From Impatiens glandulifera (taxonomy: Eukaryota > Streptophyta > Magnoliopsida > Ericales > Balsaminaceae): DNA of 64,000 bases. The position numbers were made by a program, and so were the translations under genes. The stretch covers positions 138,065,520 through 138,129,519 of the forward strand of contig NC_061862.1 in NCBI RefSeq assembly GCF_907164915.1, written 5' to 3'. Every line of letters starts with the position of its first letter. Position 1 is the first letter of the stretch. The notes beneath the pieces were generated by a model. That model ran no database searches and was not told where the DNA came from. It saw only the letters and a program-made list of their open reading frames with translations. Of this stretch, positions 24,639-37,029 are shown piece by piece.

Positions 24639-27249
24639 AGATATGCGCTTGAAAACTTTAGGAAGCTAAGTCTACTTGAAGAGAATTTTGTTAGATAGAA
24701 ATCAAGACAGCGCTGGCTCTCGTTGGGTGACAAAAACACAAATTTCTTCTACAGAAAATGCAAGGATAGAAACATGAAAAACAATGTGTACAAGCTGAAG
24801 AATATTGATGGTGAATATTATCAGGGTCAAAAGGGTGTCCAAGATCTGGCTATCGATTTCTATAAGCAGCTTATGGGTACAAGAAAGCAGCATCAAAGTC
24901 ACCTGAATACCTTGTATCAAATTATTGATAGGAAAATCTCTACAGAAGATAGTCGAGAGTTGATAAGGGTGGTCACGAAGGTTGAGGTTAAAGAAGCTCT
25001 GTTTAGTATTGATGGGAATAAAAGTCTGGGTCCTGATGGGTTTAATGCACAGTTCTTCAAAGATAATTGGTCGGTTGTGGGTAAAGATGTTACTGATGGG
25101 GTTTTGGTGTTTTTCAAAAACAGGAAGATGTTAAATCAATGGAATACATCGGTCCTAACCTTGATCTTCAAAACTGCAGTACATGAGAAAGTACAAGATT
25201 TCAGACCAATTTTCTGCTGCAATGTGATTTATAAAATAATTTCAAAAATTATTTCTGAACGTTTTAAAAATGTAATAGGAAAAAATAATAAATCTTAATC
25301 AATCTGCATTCATCCCCAGTAGGACAATCTCTCATAATGTTCTTCTCATACAGAGCCTATTAAAAGGCTACGGGAAAAAGAAAATATCCCCGAGACTGGC
25401 TTTCAAAATAGATATCAAGAAAGATTTTGACTCTGTTAGATGGGAAGCCATTCGAGACTTTCTGGTTGTTTCTGCTTTTCCTATGATTTTTATCGATTTG
25501 ATTATGCAATGTGTTTCATCATCCTGCTTTGTTGTTAGCGACAATGGAGTCCACAGAGACTATTTCAAGGGTGAAAACGGGGTAAGGCAAAGGGACCCCC
25601 TCTCTTCTTACCTTTTCGTAGCTATCATGGCGATCTTTGAGAGCATCTTCGCGATGTTCCGAAAGAATCGTCCATACATCTTTCACCCATTCTGTAAGGT
25701 AGAGGAGGTAACATATTTATGCTTTGCTGACGATTTGTTCATTCTAGCGCACGCAGACGTTGATTCCATTAAAACTATTAGGGCTGCACTAATGTTCTTT
25801 TCTGAGGTAACATGTTTAACTATTTATGAAAGCAAAAGTGTGGCATTTTATGGAGGCGTGAAGGACGAAACAAAGCAGGACATCTTCAACATCATGGGCA
25901 TCAAGGAAGACAGCTTTCCCATAAGGTACTTAGGAATTCCGTTAACTGCGAAGCAGATCGAGATCTCACACTGTAAGTCGCTGATTAAAAAGGTAAAAAA
26001 CACGATATCTGGCTGGGCAGCGAAAAAACTTTCTTATGCAGGGAGGATCGAACTTATCAAAACCGTGGTTATGGGCATAGTTGGCTATTGGGCGCAGCAA
26101 ATGGTCATTCCAAAGAAGGTAATGAAGGAACTCGACACGCTGATGAGAAACTTTATCTGGGGTAGTAGTGGAAGAGGAGGAAAGAAAGTCAAATGGGCCG
26201 CTCTCTGCAAACCGAAGGACGAGGGAGGCATCGACTTGAAGAACTGTATCGAGTGGAACAAGGCTCTAACCTTCAAGCATCTGTGGGCTTTGGAGCGCAA
26301 TCATGAGTCACTATGGATCAAATGGGTGCATACGAGGTTTATGAAACACGAAACCAGCATCTGGACCTGCAAAATTCACGAAGGTATGAGCTGGTCTCTA
26401 AAAAAGATTCTTAAACTAAGAAGCGATATTGCAGATCTTTATGACATCCGACTAGGGGACGGGAAAGGCACTCTATTCTGGCACGACCCCTAGTTCGAAA
26501 ACCAGCCTATCATCGACAAGGAGGAGTTTCAAAATACCCGTATCAGAAGGGACTGCGCAAAAGCAAAAATCAGAGACATCAAAGACGGGAATTGGAACTT
26601 GCTCCTGAGAAGAATTTCAGTAGGAAAGAGGATACTTGATCATATAAGTAACATACAACTACACGACAGACCGGATATTCATGAATGGAAAGCTGAGGAC
26701 AATGAGAAGCTGGTATTGAAGAAAATATGGGAGGTAATCCGGGAAAAAGCGCAGAAAGTAGAATGGGCTCCTCTTGTATGGTCAATGAAGATTATCCCTC
26801 GACATCAGTTCATCCCATGGCTCGCCTTCTGGGAAAGACTCAGCACTCGTCAGTAAGTATATGAGCATCCCGGATGCGAGCTGTCTTCTATGCATAGTAA
26901 ATGAAGAAACCATAGATCACCTATTCGGGAGCTGATGTATTGCTTCGGAGCTTTGGGACAGATTCTATAAAAGTCTGGAGCTGATCAGTTTCCCGAGTGA
27001 ATGGAATGAAATCAAAGAAGTAGCACTACTCAAAGCCAAGGGAAATAGATTTGCAACATGCGTGTTCAAGTGTGGCTTTGGAGCAGTGGTGTATAACATT
27101 TGGCAAGAACGGAATGCAAGGGTATATGACAGAACCCGCAGGAGCATTGACGAGTTATGAAAAGATATTGTATCGTATTGCAGCGCCCTTGCGGGAACGT
27201 GGAGAAGAATTTCAAGCATAGAGCATAACTGGAATATCTGTAGGAACTG
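24639..27249 (+). pseudogene. LINE ORF2, reverse transcriptase and C-terminal region
   Basis: The broken frames read RQRWLSLGDKNTNFFYRKCK, then SLGPDGFNAQFFKDNW, then (after a frameshift near 25295) NQSAFIPSRTISHNVLL. Then come GVRQRDPLSSYLFV (RQGDPLS-like block) and the catalytic block CFADDLF near 25720. The C-terminal part has FRYLGIPL-like, IWGS and zf-RVT-like CLLC...HLF sequence. Stops at 24696, 26492 (after FWHDP), 26934 and 27158 confirm inactivity. The first G of RQGDP is an R here. This is plant L1-type RT without a recognised RNase H. Confidence 0.88.
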
Positions 27250-27794
27250 AAATTTACCGTTTTTTAAACTCACTAGAATTGAAAGCATTGTAAACAGATA
27301 ATTAATTTACGTTTTTAGCTTTTTAGATTTTATTCAGAATGTTACGACTTCAAAATCATTCTAGGCCTATCTAGAATGATCTCTTAAACTCGTGGTTTTT
27401 TCCCATTTTTGGGAATTTTTAATGAAACGACGCTAAGTCGTTTTTCCCCCAAAAAAACTTATTTCGAGAATGGTACGTACGCACATTGAGGTCGTTATGT
27501 TGAAATGTTCAAATTTAGGAAACTCTACTCTGAAAATGTTACGTTCAATAAAATTGTTCATATTTAGGAAACCCTACTTCAGTTTTGTATATTATTTCCA
27601 CGAAACCCTACTATGATGTTAGAAAAAGTTCTTTTTGTAAATAACAAAGCCCTTTTTTTAATATGCAGACAACAAACAATAAAATCGTCCCAATCACTGT
27701 AGGCAAAGAATGATTTTTTGCGGGAATCAATTATCTAGTGAAGATAATGTATTATTCTCTCTATTGACCCTGTTCATATTATGTAAGTTTTAAA

Positions 27795-28610
27795 TGTAAT
27801 AACCATGTTTTTCTAAGAGATAATTTGACATAGTTGTTGATGGTGCAATTTGCTGACACTTGTGGTGCAAGGGTGTCTATGAGGTGGAGTGATAATGTTA
27901 CTCATGGTATAGATTACACTGATGTTAATGGTGCATGCAGTCAAACTCTCAAAGTATTGAATGCAACATTGAACGGGAGATGAGTCCTTACAATTGATTG
28001 TGATTCTCTCTTAACACGATTCGTTTCATTTTATTTTCAAATATAGAAAACTAAATAAAAATTGTTTTTATGTAGGGATAAAATCATCAATGAAAGAAAA
28101 AAGTTATGTTGATAAGGAACCGTATGAGGTTAAACAAGATATTCATGGGGTCCATGATGGTCCTAGAGTTGGCAGACTTTGGTATTTGAACAATGTAAGT
28201 TTGATCTGATTCCTCCTCCATGACATGTGTACCTTGATTATGAGTTAAAAACTGAAATTGGTTTTTTTGTTTTTCAGTTGTCGAAACTATTCGACAGTTA
28301 CACTTTTAATTTTGCAGGGGAATTCATCTCAGTTTTCAAATAAGATCTTATATAGTTGGTAATTAATGGAGGAGGTAGCACTAAAGAAATGGAAAAACAA
28401 TTTGTTAAGCCAAAAGACGACAAAACTATAATAGTATACATGGAGATAAATAACACGATGAATGAAGAGAGGGCATTATAAATGGGTTATCATGTTTTTT
28501 TGTGACAATTGGTTCTTTAAAACAATTGCTGCTATATCATCATTATTGGATGAGCACATTATTTCTCACAAATGGTTGATTGAATCTATTGCTGCCTATG
28601 CTTACTTAAT
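27795..28610 (+). pseudogene. Captured BRCA1/BARD1-type tandem-BRCT gene fragment
   Basis: Exon-like blocks with retained introns: (a) 27840-27999, MVQFADTCGARVSMRWSDNV then NGACSQTLKVL; (b) 28076-28194, KEPYEVKQDIHGVHDGPRVG; (c) 28278 onward, LSKLFDSYTFNFAGEF; (d) about 28360-28480, a GGGSTKEMEK then TIIVYMEI segment; (e) about 28545-28605, ISHKWLIESIAAY. This matches, in order, my knowledge of the C-terminal BRCT pair of plant BARD1/BRCA1 (DNA repair); block b is closer to BARD1. Splice sites at 28075/28076, 28194/28195 and 28277/28278 look intact. A conserved Trp codon is TGA in block a and there are stops in c, so it is non-coding now. Its position inside a MULE points to Pack-MULE-type capture. 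Confidence 0.78.
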
Positions 28611-29109
28611 TTCGTTTCTCATTGTTTAGTCTTTTTGTTAACAATATTGAATATTTTCATTCCTAAATTGGTGATTTCATATGACATTAGTTTGTTCTTA
28701 GTATTTTAGTTTGTTTGTTTTATAGTATTCATTTAATATATGAACAATGAAATGAGTTTTTAATATGAAAATGTTTACCAAATTTGGAGATAATAGGGTC
28801 AACTATAAGTTTTTAATATTGCAGTTGGTTTATATGAAGAAGTTGTTTCTAGTTGAAGGTTAAAAGTTGATATAATCATTTGAAATGTTGAAATATGAAT
28901 AATGCTTGAAAACTGAAAATATTGAATGGTAAACAATTTGTTTAATGTTCAAATGCGAGTTATAAACTTTGATAACCGATTATAGTGTTACTTAATGAAG
29001 GTTTTCATAGAGTATTTACGACCTGAAATCATTGAAAACTGAATTATATGCCTGAAATAATCATGTAAATTCATTTATACATTCATGTAAAATAATTTAT
29101 ACTCTTATG

Positions 29110-29405
29110 TAAAAGCATTTATACGTTCATGTAAAGCCATGTGAATAATATGTGAAGTAATCTTCACTATGTAGCGCTTTAATTGTATTTACACTGTGAA
29201 TAAATGTGAAACAATCTTCACTATCAAGCGCTATACATGTTTTTAAACTATGAATATTTGTGAAACAATCTTCACTATCAAGCGCTATACATTTATTTAC
29301 ACTGTGAATATATGTGAAACAATCTTCACTATCAAGCGCTTTACTTGTATTTACACTGTGAATATATATGAATCAATATTCACTATCAAGCGCTTTACTT
29401 TATTA
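29110..29405. repeat. Internal ~60-bp repeat array (MULE family)
   Basis: About four units of 60-61 bp share GTGAAACAATCTTCACTATC, AAGCGCT and TTTACACTGTGAATA. The orientation matches the right-end arrays (32.7 and 36.4 kb). It lies between the captured BRCT fragment and the transposase gene and may mark the edge of an inner element. Confidence 0.75.
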
Positions 29406-29779
29406 TTAATTTGTAATTATGTTATTAATTTAATTATAATAAAAATAATTTACGTTAAGTCACCTCACCACTCACCTCACCTCAACTATCTTCATCATTT
29501 CACTACCATGTCCATGCTAGCAGTTGCTTTTCTATTTCTATCTCTCTACTATTTTAGTCAAAAACAAGCTCCGATGAAATAGAACTTGACTTATTTTATC
29601 TGGAAAATCCATATTTCACGATTCATCGCAGCAAACAAACTCCTCAGTAAACCATTATTTTCTTCAGGATTCCAGGGTGACAATGGTACATTTTTCAATT
29701 TCTGTTTTAATTTCTTCAAGTTTTGTTATGTTATGTTTTGTTTTTTGACAATTTGGCTAAAAATGTTCTGTTTTTTGTT

Positions 29780-31853
29780 AATATTCAGGAACGAATCAAC
29801 GATAATGATGATGAGAGGTATACTTTGTGTTTGTTTCTTTAATACTGTAAGTTGTTTTTGTTTATAGTGTAGTGAAGTGTTCTTCACTTCTATTGCACTG
29901 TTACAAGTGAAGTAACAAAATGATTATTCACTTGTATTGATCAATAATAACATAATCTGCAATTTTTGTTCATGGCTTGCATCCTTCATTTCCTTCATTT
30001 TATAAGCATCTTTATTTTATTTCAACATTACCACACCAATATTTATTTTTTCCATGATCTATAATTGACAACAGAATTGCGAGTTACTACCGTCAATTAA
30101 ATTTTGATCAAAATTATCAACCGTTGGAGAATATTTCAGCAGAATTTATTCCACATCTAGGTATGGAATTCGAGACAGAAGAAGATGTCTATAAATTATA
30201 TTTAACATATGCTAAAATAATTGGATTTGTTATAAGGCGTAGTTCAAAACACGATGATAAATCAGATTTATTATTGGATAGGATTTTTTGTAGTAGTGCA
30301 TAGTGTGAAAGGGGAAAAAACAAACGAGATGTTTATGTCAAACGTAGTCGTTCTGAAACAAGGTTCGGTTGTGAAGTAAAATTGAGGATAAAAGGGCAGA
30401 CAATGGAAAGTTTAAAGTGGTCAATTTTCTGAGTGAACATTGTCATCCTCTTGCAAGTCCTAAGAAATCTCACCTCTATAGATGCTATAAGAATATTTTT
30501 GCATCTGCAAGCTTACAAATTGAGATTACATCTGATGTGGGAATCGCTCCAAAGACATCACATGCTCTTATGGCGAAACAATTAGGTGGCAAGGAAAGTT
30601 TAAGTTTTCTTCCTGATGATTACAAAAATTACTTGCGATCGAAAAAAACCAGAGAATGTAATTTTGGGGATACAAGGGGTGTATTAGAGTATTTGTAGAA
30701 AAAATAATCTGATGATCCCGGTTTTTATAACGCTTTTCAACTTGATGCAGACAATTTAATAACGAATATTTTTTGGTTTGATGCCAATATGCGATCAGGT
30801 TTTTCATATTTCGGAGACGTTGTTAGTTTCAACACGACTACAGGAAGAATAAGAAAGGTCATCAAATTGCGCTTTTTGTAGTGTGAATCTCATAAACAAT
30901 CTATTCTTTTTGGTGCAGCTCTATTATACGATGAAACTTCTATGACTTTTGAATGGTTGTTTGAGACTTTCACCATAGCTATGCGTGGAAAAAAATTGAA
31001 AACCATTCTTACAGATCAAGACGCGACCATGGCTAAGGCCTTAATATCTAAATGTCCCAAAACAAAATGCAGCCATACATTTAAGCTCTGTGTTTCATTA
31101 GTTTATAGAGTTTTCGAAGGATTTGTCTTCATGTATATATGATTTTGATGAAGAGGGAGAGTTTCTTAAAGCCTAAAATCAAATGTTGATGAAGTTTACG
31201 CTTGAAGACAACGATTGGTTGAAGCGTATGTTTTGCATTAGGAGAAAGTGGGCGTAACATATGGACAATATTTGTTTTGTGCTGATATGACTACAATACA
31301 AAGAAGTTAGAGCATGAACAATCTGTTGAAAATGTATGTATCCTACAAACATAAGTTCTTGAAATTTTTCAAACACTTCAACAAACTCATCGATGAACAT
31401 AGATATGATGAGTTAAAAGATGATTTTAAATCAATTACTAGTGTGCCGTGTTTGTCCTACCCCATTGAGATCTTAAAAGATGCAATTATGGTTTACACTA
31501 CTGAGGTATTTAAGTGTTTTGAAGAGGAATGGTTTAAGTCTCATGATTGTGGTGTAGAAATGTTTGAGGATGTTGATACACATACAAAATATAAAATAAA
31601 TCCCCACAAGAGAAAATACCACCATACAGTTACAATTCATAAAAATGGTGATAATATTGAGTGTAGCTGTCGTAAATTTGATTTTGGTGAGATTTTGTGT
31701 ACTCATATTCTGAAAATATTCACGACGATAAACGTGATGAAGATTCCTCCTGCCATGATATTAATGAGGTGGACTAGAATGGCAAAAAAAACATATTTTG
31801 GAGTAACAAATTCAATGATGGACAACAATAATGTTGATCCGAGTGAACTTTAA
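29780..31853 (+). pseudogene. FAR1-type MULE transposase, decayed
   Basis: In order: a FAR1-like DNA-binding segment (DVYKLYLTYAKIIGFVIRRS then CERGKNKRDV), a MULE DDE domain (LFGAALLYDETSMTFEWLF, then KLKTILTDQDATMAKAL), a helical region (NDWLKRMFCIRRKWA; FKHFNKLIDEHRYDELK) and a SWIM zinc finger (CSCRKFDFGEILCTH, about 31660-31715). The family transposes MULEs; FHY3/FAR1 are domesticated relatives. The first catalytic Asp of the VSFDTT motif is Asn here (AAC 30831-30833). The motif expected to read QRSES-N has a stop (TAG) in place of Glu near 31309. There are also stops at 30298-30300, 30696-30698 and near 30880, and at least two frameshifts. Confidence 0.85.
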
Positions 31854-31989
31854 AATATTTGATACAAAGATTTGTGTTGTTTGTCTATGCATTTATTTAC
31901 AAAGACACCAAAAAGAGATGACACAAAGTCGCGGAGACCAATGAGTGTCTCGGCGAGTGCAAGGCCAGCCAACCCTCGGGTATTTTTCC

Positions 31990-32544
31990 ATTAGAGCATG
32001 AAATACCTTGAGGAGCCTATCGGAAGGCTGTCGGTCTTCAGTAAGACCAAAAAAAGAGCAAGAACCACGAGCATTAATAGCCTGCTTTGTCTATGGTTGA
32101 TGGTTATGTCTGCTCCCTGGACACGCCAAATGAAATCGTCAATGTGTCGCATATTGATAAATCCATGATTCATGGTGAACAATATGTCGTCATACATTCT
32201 ATAACCATAGAAGTTATAGAGAGTCTCGAATGAAAATTCAAGTAGAGGGTCGTTAGAGAACATAAGCATGAGCTGATCAGATCGACACTTGATGATTGCT
32301 TGAAAGTCCTCAATCGTCGGGCAAATGTGCATATCTGAATGATAAAAGAACGAATTTCCAAACTCCATTTGCTCTGTATGTGGGCCATCAACGCTCCCTC
32401 AATAATTATGCGAATAAGCGGTAGAATATCATCTACGTCATAGGCACCAAATGCATTAAGGTTCTCAATGATCAGACTTACGTATTGCTCCAACTGTTGC
32501 TCCGATAAAACATGCATCTCTGGCTTTATATTATTATGTTTCAC
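31990..32544 (-). pseudogene. DUF7745-like plant transposon-associated protein, broken
   Basis: The minus-strand frame begins at an ATG (32544) and reads QLEQYVSLIIENLNAFGAYD, then shifts frame near 32370. It continues as FFYHSDMHICPTIEDFQAII. A segment of the type F-F---DM-PTIEE(F/Y) is, to my knowledge, characteristic of the DUF7745 family found in many plant repeat-borne ORFs. The C-terminal part (INHRQSRLLMLVVLALFLVL) is weaker. Function is unknown. It is convergent with the transposase and preceded by a repeat array at 32.68-32.88 kb. Confidence 0.5.
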
Positions 32545-32682
32545 TTACTAACTGAACTCACTGACTGAATAGAATGAGGTATCACCGGTAGATAGTTGAG
32601 AGGGAGAGAGTTCAAAGAGAGAGAGAGAATATTTGAGGACAATGAGAGGGAAAAAGATACATATCCAATGTAAATAGTAGCG

Positions 32683-32885
32683 TAAATAGAAGTAAAGCAA
32701 GCTTCATTAGGTACCGCTTATTTCACTACTATCAGCGCTATAAATACGTAGTGAAGCAAGCTTCATTAGGTAGCGCTTGTTTCACTAATATCAGCGCTGT
32801 AAATATAAGTAAAGAAAGCTTCATTAGGTAGCGCATGTTTTACTATGTAGCGCTTGTTTCATCTATTTAATTCTCTAGTAGGTGT
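32683..32885. repeat. ~63-bp repeat array upstream of the DUF7745-like pseudogene
   Basis: Three units of 62-66 bp share AAGCAAGCTTCATTAGGTAG, CGCTTGTTTCACTA and TATCAGCGCTGTAAATA. The array is the inverted counterpart of the left array at 17.4-17.7 kb. Confidence 0.8.
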
Positions 32886-33264
32886 TACATTGAAGGCACA
32901 AATGATTTTATAATGTATAAATGTTTTTACATTAATTTGTTAGTGATTTTACATAAAAATTAGAGTCTTATATTATCATATAAGTGAATGATAATAAAAC
33001 AAACAACAACAATATGTACAACTATTATCAACATAAACAATAAGTGCATTAATATGATAAAACAAACAGCATAATATGATATATAATAATTAAAATTCAT
33101 TTATACAACTCTTATCTAAGTGAATTTTTTAAATTGCTCTTATTCACATTCAGGTCTGACATAAAGAATTATGTATAAGTATTTTATCCTGAGTGTACCC
33201 AAAGCTTCTAAGGCCTTCAAAACAACAAGAAAAATATAAGAAAATCAATAAAAAAAAGTGTGAA

Positions 33265-36231
33265 TGAAGAATACATGTTTAACATTTACATTTTCATTAG
33301 TGATGTCAATATTCCAGTTACTCCAATCTCCTCTATAAGTTTCATATGCCTCATACAATAAATACCACAACAGGTGATGTTTATATATCATTTTGCCAAT
33401 CCATTTTTAGACACATAAATTTCATTTCTTTTAATATATCAGCTAAGGGAGATAGGCCTATACCTCTCAGAAAATAAATAAAATAACTCATATGTCCTCT
33501 TATACCAGTATACTTACTATTAAAAGTAATACCTTTCGGAAGTTCCCTATTGTCTAATATTTCCATTTTCTTAACGACCATATTTACACATATAGCATAG
33601 TAATGCCCATAGTGGATGACCGGTATGAATATCTGTAAAAAGAAGAATTATTGGTTATCATTGCATATAAGCATAAACAAAACTTATTATTTGAAGGGTT
33701 TACATACAAGGTCATCATATCTTCTTATGCTATTTTATACTTCACCATGTCTTCCTTAAGTGCTGACTCAAATGATTTGTAATCATGTTCCATCATAACC
33801 TGTAAATAAATTCTAAATTATCAATATCATTAACATTGAGCATAATACATAGAACACAATCAAGTAAAGCACTTACATAGAAAAATGTAAAAAAACAAAT
33901 TATTCATTTTGCATGCCTTGCTACCCTCCTAAAATTTGGGTCCAAACGTCCACTACTTCACCAGAAAGTTCTGTTTCTTCTTTCATTGAGTTAAAAAGTG
34001 CATGTGTTACATTGGTTAATCCTTCGAAGAGTACTTCACTGTAAAGCACATTGATTTAGAATATACTCTACTTTGTTATTTTAATTTGAGGAAAGCTTTA
34101 CTCACTTTTGATTGACTTCTTCAGAAAAAACCAAATCGACCAATAGATGTTCCTTTTTTATTATTTGACTCAACTTCTTGTCCACGATGTTCATGTAAGG
34201 GGATTGAAGGCGCACCGAAAATTTGTTAATCTTCCTCTTCAGATGGTTTTTAATATTGACGCATTCCCCCTTATCTTCATCATCTTCAGAATCTTCAGAT
34301 TCTTCACTGAAATCATCTCAAGTAAGAGAGTGTGGTGGACTATCTTTAATGTCTCCATCTGGAGCCTTTGGAGGGTCTTCAATCATGGGACTATTCATTT
34401 TAACGGCTTCACTATCTAAAGTGTCCCCAATTGCCACCTTTGGAGGATCTTCCCTATTTACACAACCCTCTTCAGTAGGCTCAATGGATGTGGAACATTT
34501 ATTTGTAAGGTCTTCATTCACTTTGAAATATTTTTTGTACACTTCTAACTTTGTAAAATTCAGGATACCGACCTCAAAAATAGGCCTAGGATCGATATTG
34601 AGTTTCTCCAACTCGCCTGCTAGATATAATAGTTGTTGTGCCTTATCTTTAAAAGTTTGGGCGACATTAGATGTCTAACATCTGTAGATTAAAATCAGAA
34701 TAGTTTATTAGTCTCAAAAACATGCAAGTATATACAAATGTAAGTAAATTTGTTAATTCAATACCTTTTCTTTGTAAATTCATCATCTCGTGTTCAAGTA
34801 ATTCCAAATAATGAATTGGAATCTCAAGTAGAGGTAATTCCAAACAATTAACTAGAATCTCAAGTTGATTTTTATTAAGTGGTAGGCGTGCCCTGACCCT
34901 CCCACATCCAAAACCACCTCTAACATGCTGATTTCTGACAATGTGGTGTCATCCAAGTAAGAGATGATTGGAAAAGACCTCTGATAAGAATTTCGTACAC
35001 CATTTACAACAACACCATCTAGGTAGCATAACTGAAAGAAAAAAGGAAATATGTTAGTGAATATTTAATATTTATCCAACATAAATAAGAGAGTACTTAT
35101 AAGTTAATAAAATATTTACCAATAAAAATGTTAGAGGTCCATCAAAAAAGGATTGTTCATTTTTTTCTTGATATTTTTTTCGTTTTCGGGCACTTTTAAC
35201 CAATCCTTATAGTGTTAATTTGCACCAATTAAGGTTCTTTATGTTCTCATCATCCATTAAGAATTTGAGAATTTTGAATCTGAATTAATATAATACATGT
35301 GTAAGTATTCACAAATACAAATAGATATATAATAGATTTGAATTTTTTTTTACCTGGATCGTGAATTTTGAACTATACATAAAAAACTTGAGACAACGTA
35401 GACAACAAAGTCAACTTTGAAATCGTTGTCTACACTTGTCTTACTTAATATCGTTTCTATCATATAATTTATTTCAGGAGCTGAAGTTGATTCCATTCCA
35501 CCCCATCTTACCCTCGAAACCCTCAATAATGCATAAAAATCAAGGTCATATATGTCCGTCTTAATGGACTCAACTTTGTCCATTGGCCCTATAGGGAGTT
35601 TGAGCACGGACTAGACAAGGTCTTCATCGATAAGGATCTGATGTTGGCCAATACCAGATAATTCTTCTCGGAGTCGATAATTGATCACTACGTGTTTGAA
35701 AAAATTAATAAGGCACTTGGAGACGCCAAATGTAAGAAGAGAACCAAACCCGATTTCCTTCACAATTTCCTTATGTTCTTTAGTAAGTTTTGGAATCATG
35801 TTGAAAAGGCAATTTGGGAATGTTCTTGTTTTAAATACTACTTTCATTTTTTGGGTTTTGGAGGGATTTGGTATTTCTTGATCGAGAGGTGTAGTTGTAG
35901 CTGTAAAAGCAAGAATAGACAATGATTCATTAGTTTTCGATGACTTCGTCTTACTCTTCCTTTCATATTACTTCCTTATAACCTTACAAAACAATTTTTT
36001 AGTAAAAGAAGAAAAAACAGTAATTTACAAATAAAATGAAATAAACTGGTGTAATACTAATGAAAATACTATAAACACAATATTAATCAAAATACACTAC
36101 CTCTCCAATTTATCATCAGCGTTGTTGTTGGATACATGGACGATTTCGTTAATGTTGTTACATACCGTCAAGACGATTTCTTGGGCGTTGGATACTTCCA
36201 CAAGCATGTCATTGTCGTCGTTTTGTGACAT
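33265..36231 (-). pseudogene. Ulp1-type (C48) cysteine protease carried by the MULE
   Basis: Minus strand, multi-exon. Exon 1 (36231-36101) starts MSQNDDNDMLVEVSNAQEI. The block at 35922-35354 (KEHKEIVKEIGFGSLLTFG; LPIGPMDKVES) resembles the N-terminal domain (DUF1985 type) of plant Ulp1-like transposon proteins. It is interrupted by an in-frame TAG at 35611-35613. Further exons (about 35290-35110 and 35030-34920) read NLNWCKLTL, FFDGPLTFLL and LCYLDGVVVNGVRNS. The catalytic domain has HYGHYYAICV (His codon 33603-33605), EILDN (Asp 33552-33554) and CCGIYCMRHM (Cys 33367-33369). Plant MULEs of the Kaonashi type carry Ulp1-like genes. A stop near 33734 and a frameshift near 33385 show decay. 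Confidence 0.82.
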
Positions 36232-36339
36232 TTTCGCAAGAATTTAAAAGTTGAAAGATGATCGTTGAGAGAGAAAGTGAATAGTGGGAGGAGAAAGTAA
36301 ATAGTGGGAGTGCAATGAGAAAAAAAATGTATTTATTCC

Positions 36340-36674
36340 TCCAGTGAGTCAAGTTAGCTTCACATAAATTAACTCATATTAGCGATGTAAATAGACATGA
36401 AGCAAGCATCACTGGGTAACGCTTGTTTTATTCGTCCTATTAGCGTTGTAAATAGACATGAAATAAGCACCACTAGGTAGCGCTTATTTCATTCCTCCTA
36501 TTAGCGTTGTAAATAGAAATGAAACAAGCATCACTATGTATAGCTTGTTTCATTCCTCCTATTAGCGCTGTAAATAGAAATGAAGCAAGCATCAATAGGT
36601 AGCGCTAAGTAGCGCTTGTTTAACTCCTATTGGCACTATAAAACGTAATAAAGAAAGCTTCACTAGGTAGGGCT
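36340..36674. repeat. Right subterminal ~64-bp repeat array of the MULE
   Basis: About five units share GTAAATAGA-ATGAA-CAAGCA, TCACTA-GTAGCGCTTGTTTCATTCCTCCTATTAGCG in degenerate form. The copia insertion at 36680 splits the last unit; the remainder continues at 40407. Orientation is opposite to the left array. Confidence 0.8.
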
Positions 36675-36679
36675 TGTTA

Positions 36680-37000
36680 TGTTGTTTTTGAAACAATTAG
36701 AATCTCATATCAGAAGATGATGGGAGTGAAAGAAGTTTCTTAGTATATAAAAGAAACTATCTTCACAATTAGAATAAAATCTCACATCGAAAGATGATGG
36801 GAGTGGGGGAATTTCTTAATCTATAAAAGAAATTTCCCTCCTTTGATTTATTGTACCCAATACTTGTATCATTCTTCCTTATTAATTGATAGCCTTAGTG
36901 TTCAAAGACGTATGCAAAATTGGCTGAATTCCGTTATTAAATTATGTAGTTTGTTCTTTCTTACGTTTCTTCTTTTGTTTTGTCAGTTGTTTCCCAAAAA
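36680..37000 (+). repeat. Copia 5' LTR with duplicated promoter block
   Basis: The LTR contains two tandem related blocks of about 70 bp. Each has CAATTAGAAT, an ATC-GAAGATGATGGGAGTG segment, a TTTCTTA-T-TATAAAAGAAA TATA-box segment and nearby flanks. The two TATAAAAG motifs lie near 36745 and 36823. The 3' LTR keeps the same duplication, so it predates insertion. Confidence 0.85.
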
Positions 37001-37029
37001 GTGGTATCAAAGTCGAAAGTTCGTCATTG

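Larger units (their letters stand above)
17928..27457 (+). mobile_element. Full-length but decayed L1-type LINE, 9.5 kb
   Basis: A 14-bp target-site duplication bounds it: cttatttcgaaaat (17914-17927) and cttatttcgagaat (27458-27471). The order is a GC-rich 5' UTR, a long ORF1 region ending in a DUF4283/zinc-knuckle segment, then ORF2 with endonuclease, reverse transcriptase and a C-terminal zf-RVT-like region. A short 3' UTR ends in an A run preceded by the near-palindrome ACGACGCTAAGTCGT. It is inserted in the MULE in plus orientation. Multiple stops and frameshifts make it inactive. Confidence 0.88.

Noticed and set aside
29110..29405. Regular spaced repeats resembling a CRISPR array
   Set aside because: Units are contiguous and degenerate with no unique spacers, the genome is a plant, and the same unit occurs at transposon ends.
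29250..29582. 110-codon frame with repeated TIKR peptides
   Set aside because: Translation of the 60-bp repeat array; the peptide repeats simply reflect the DNA repeat.
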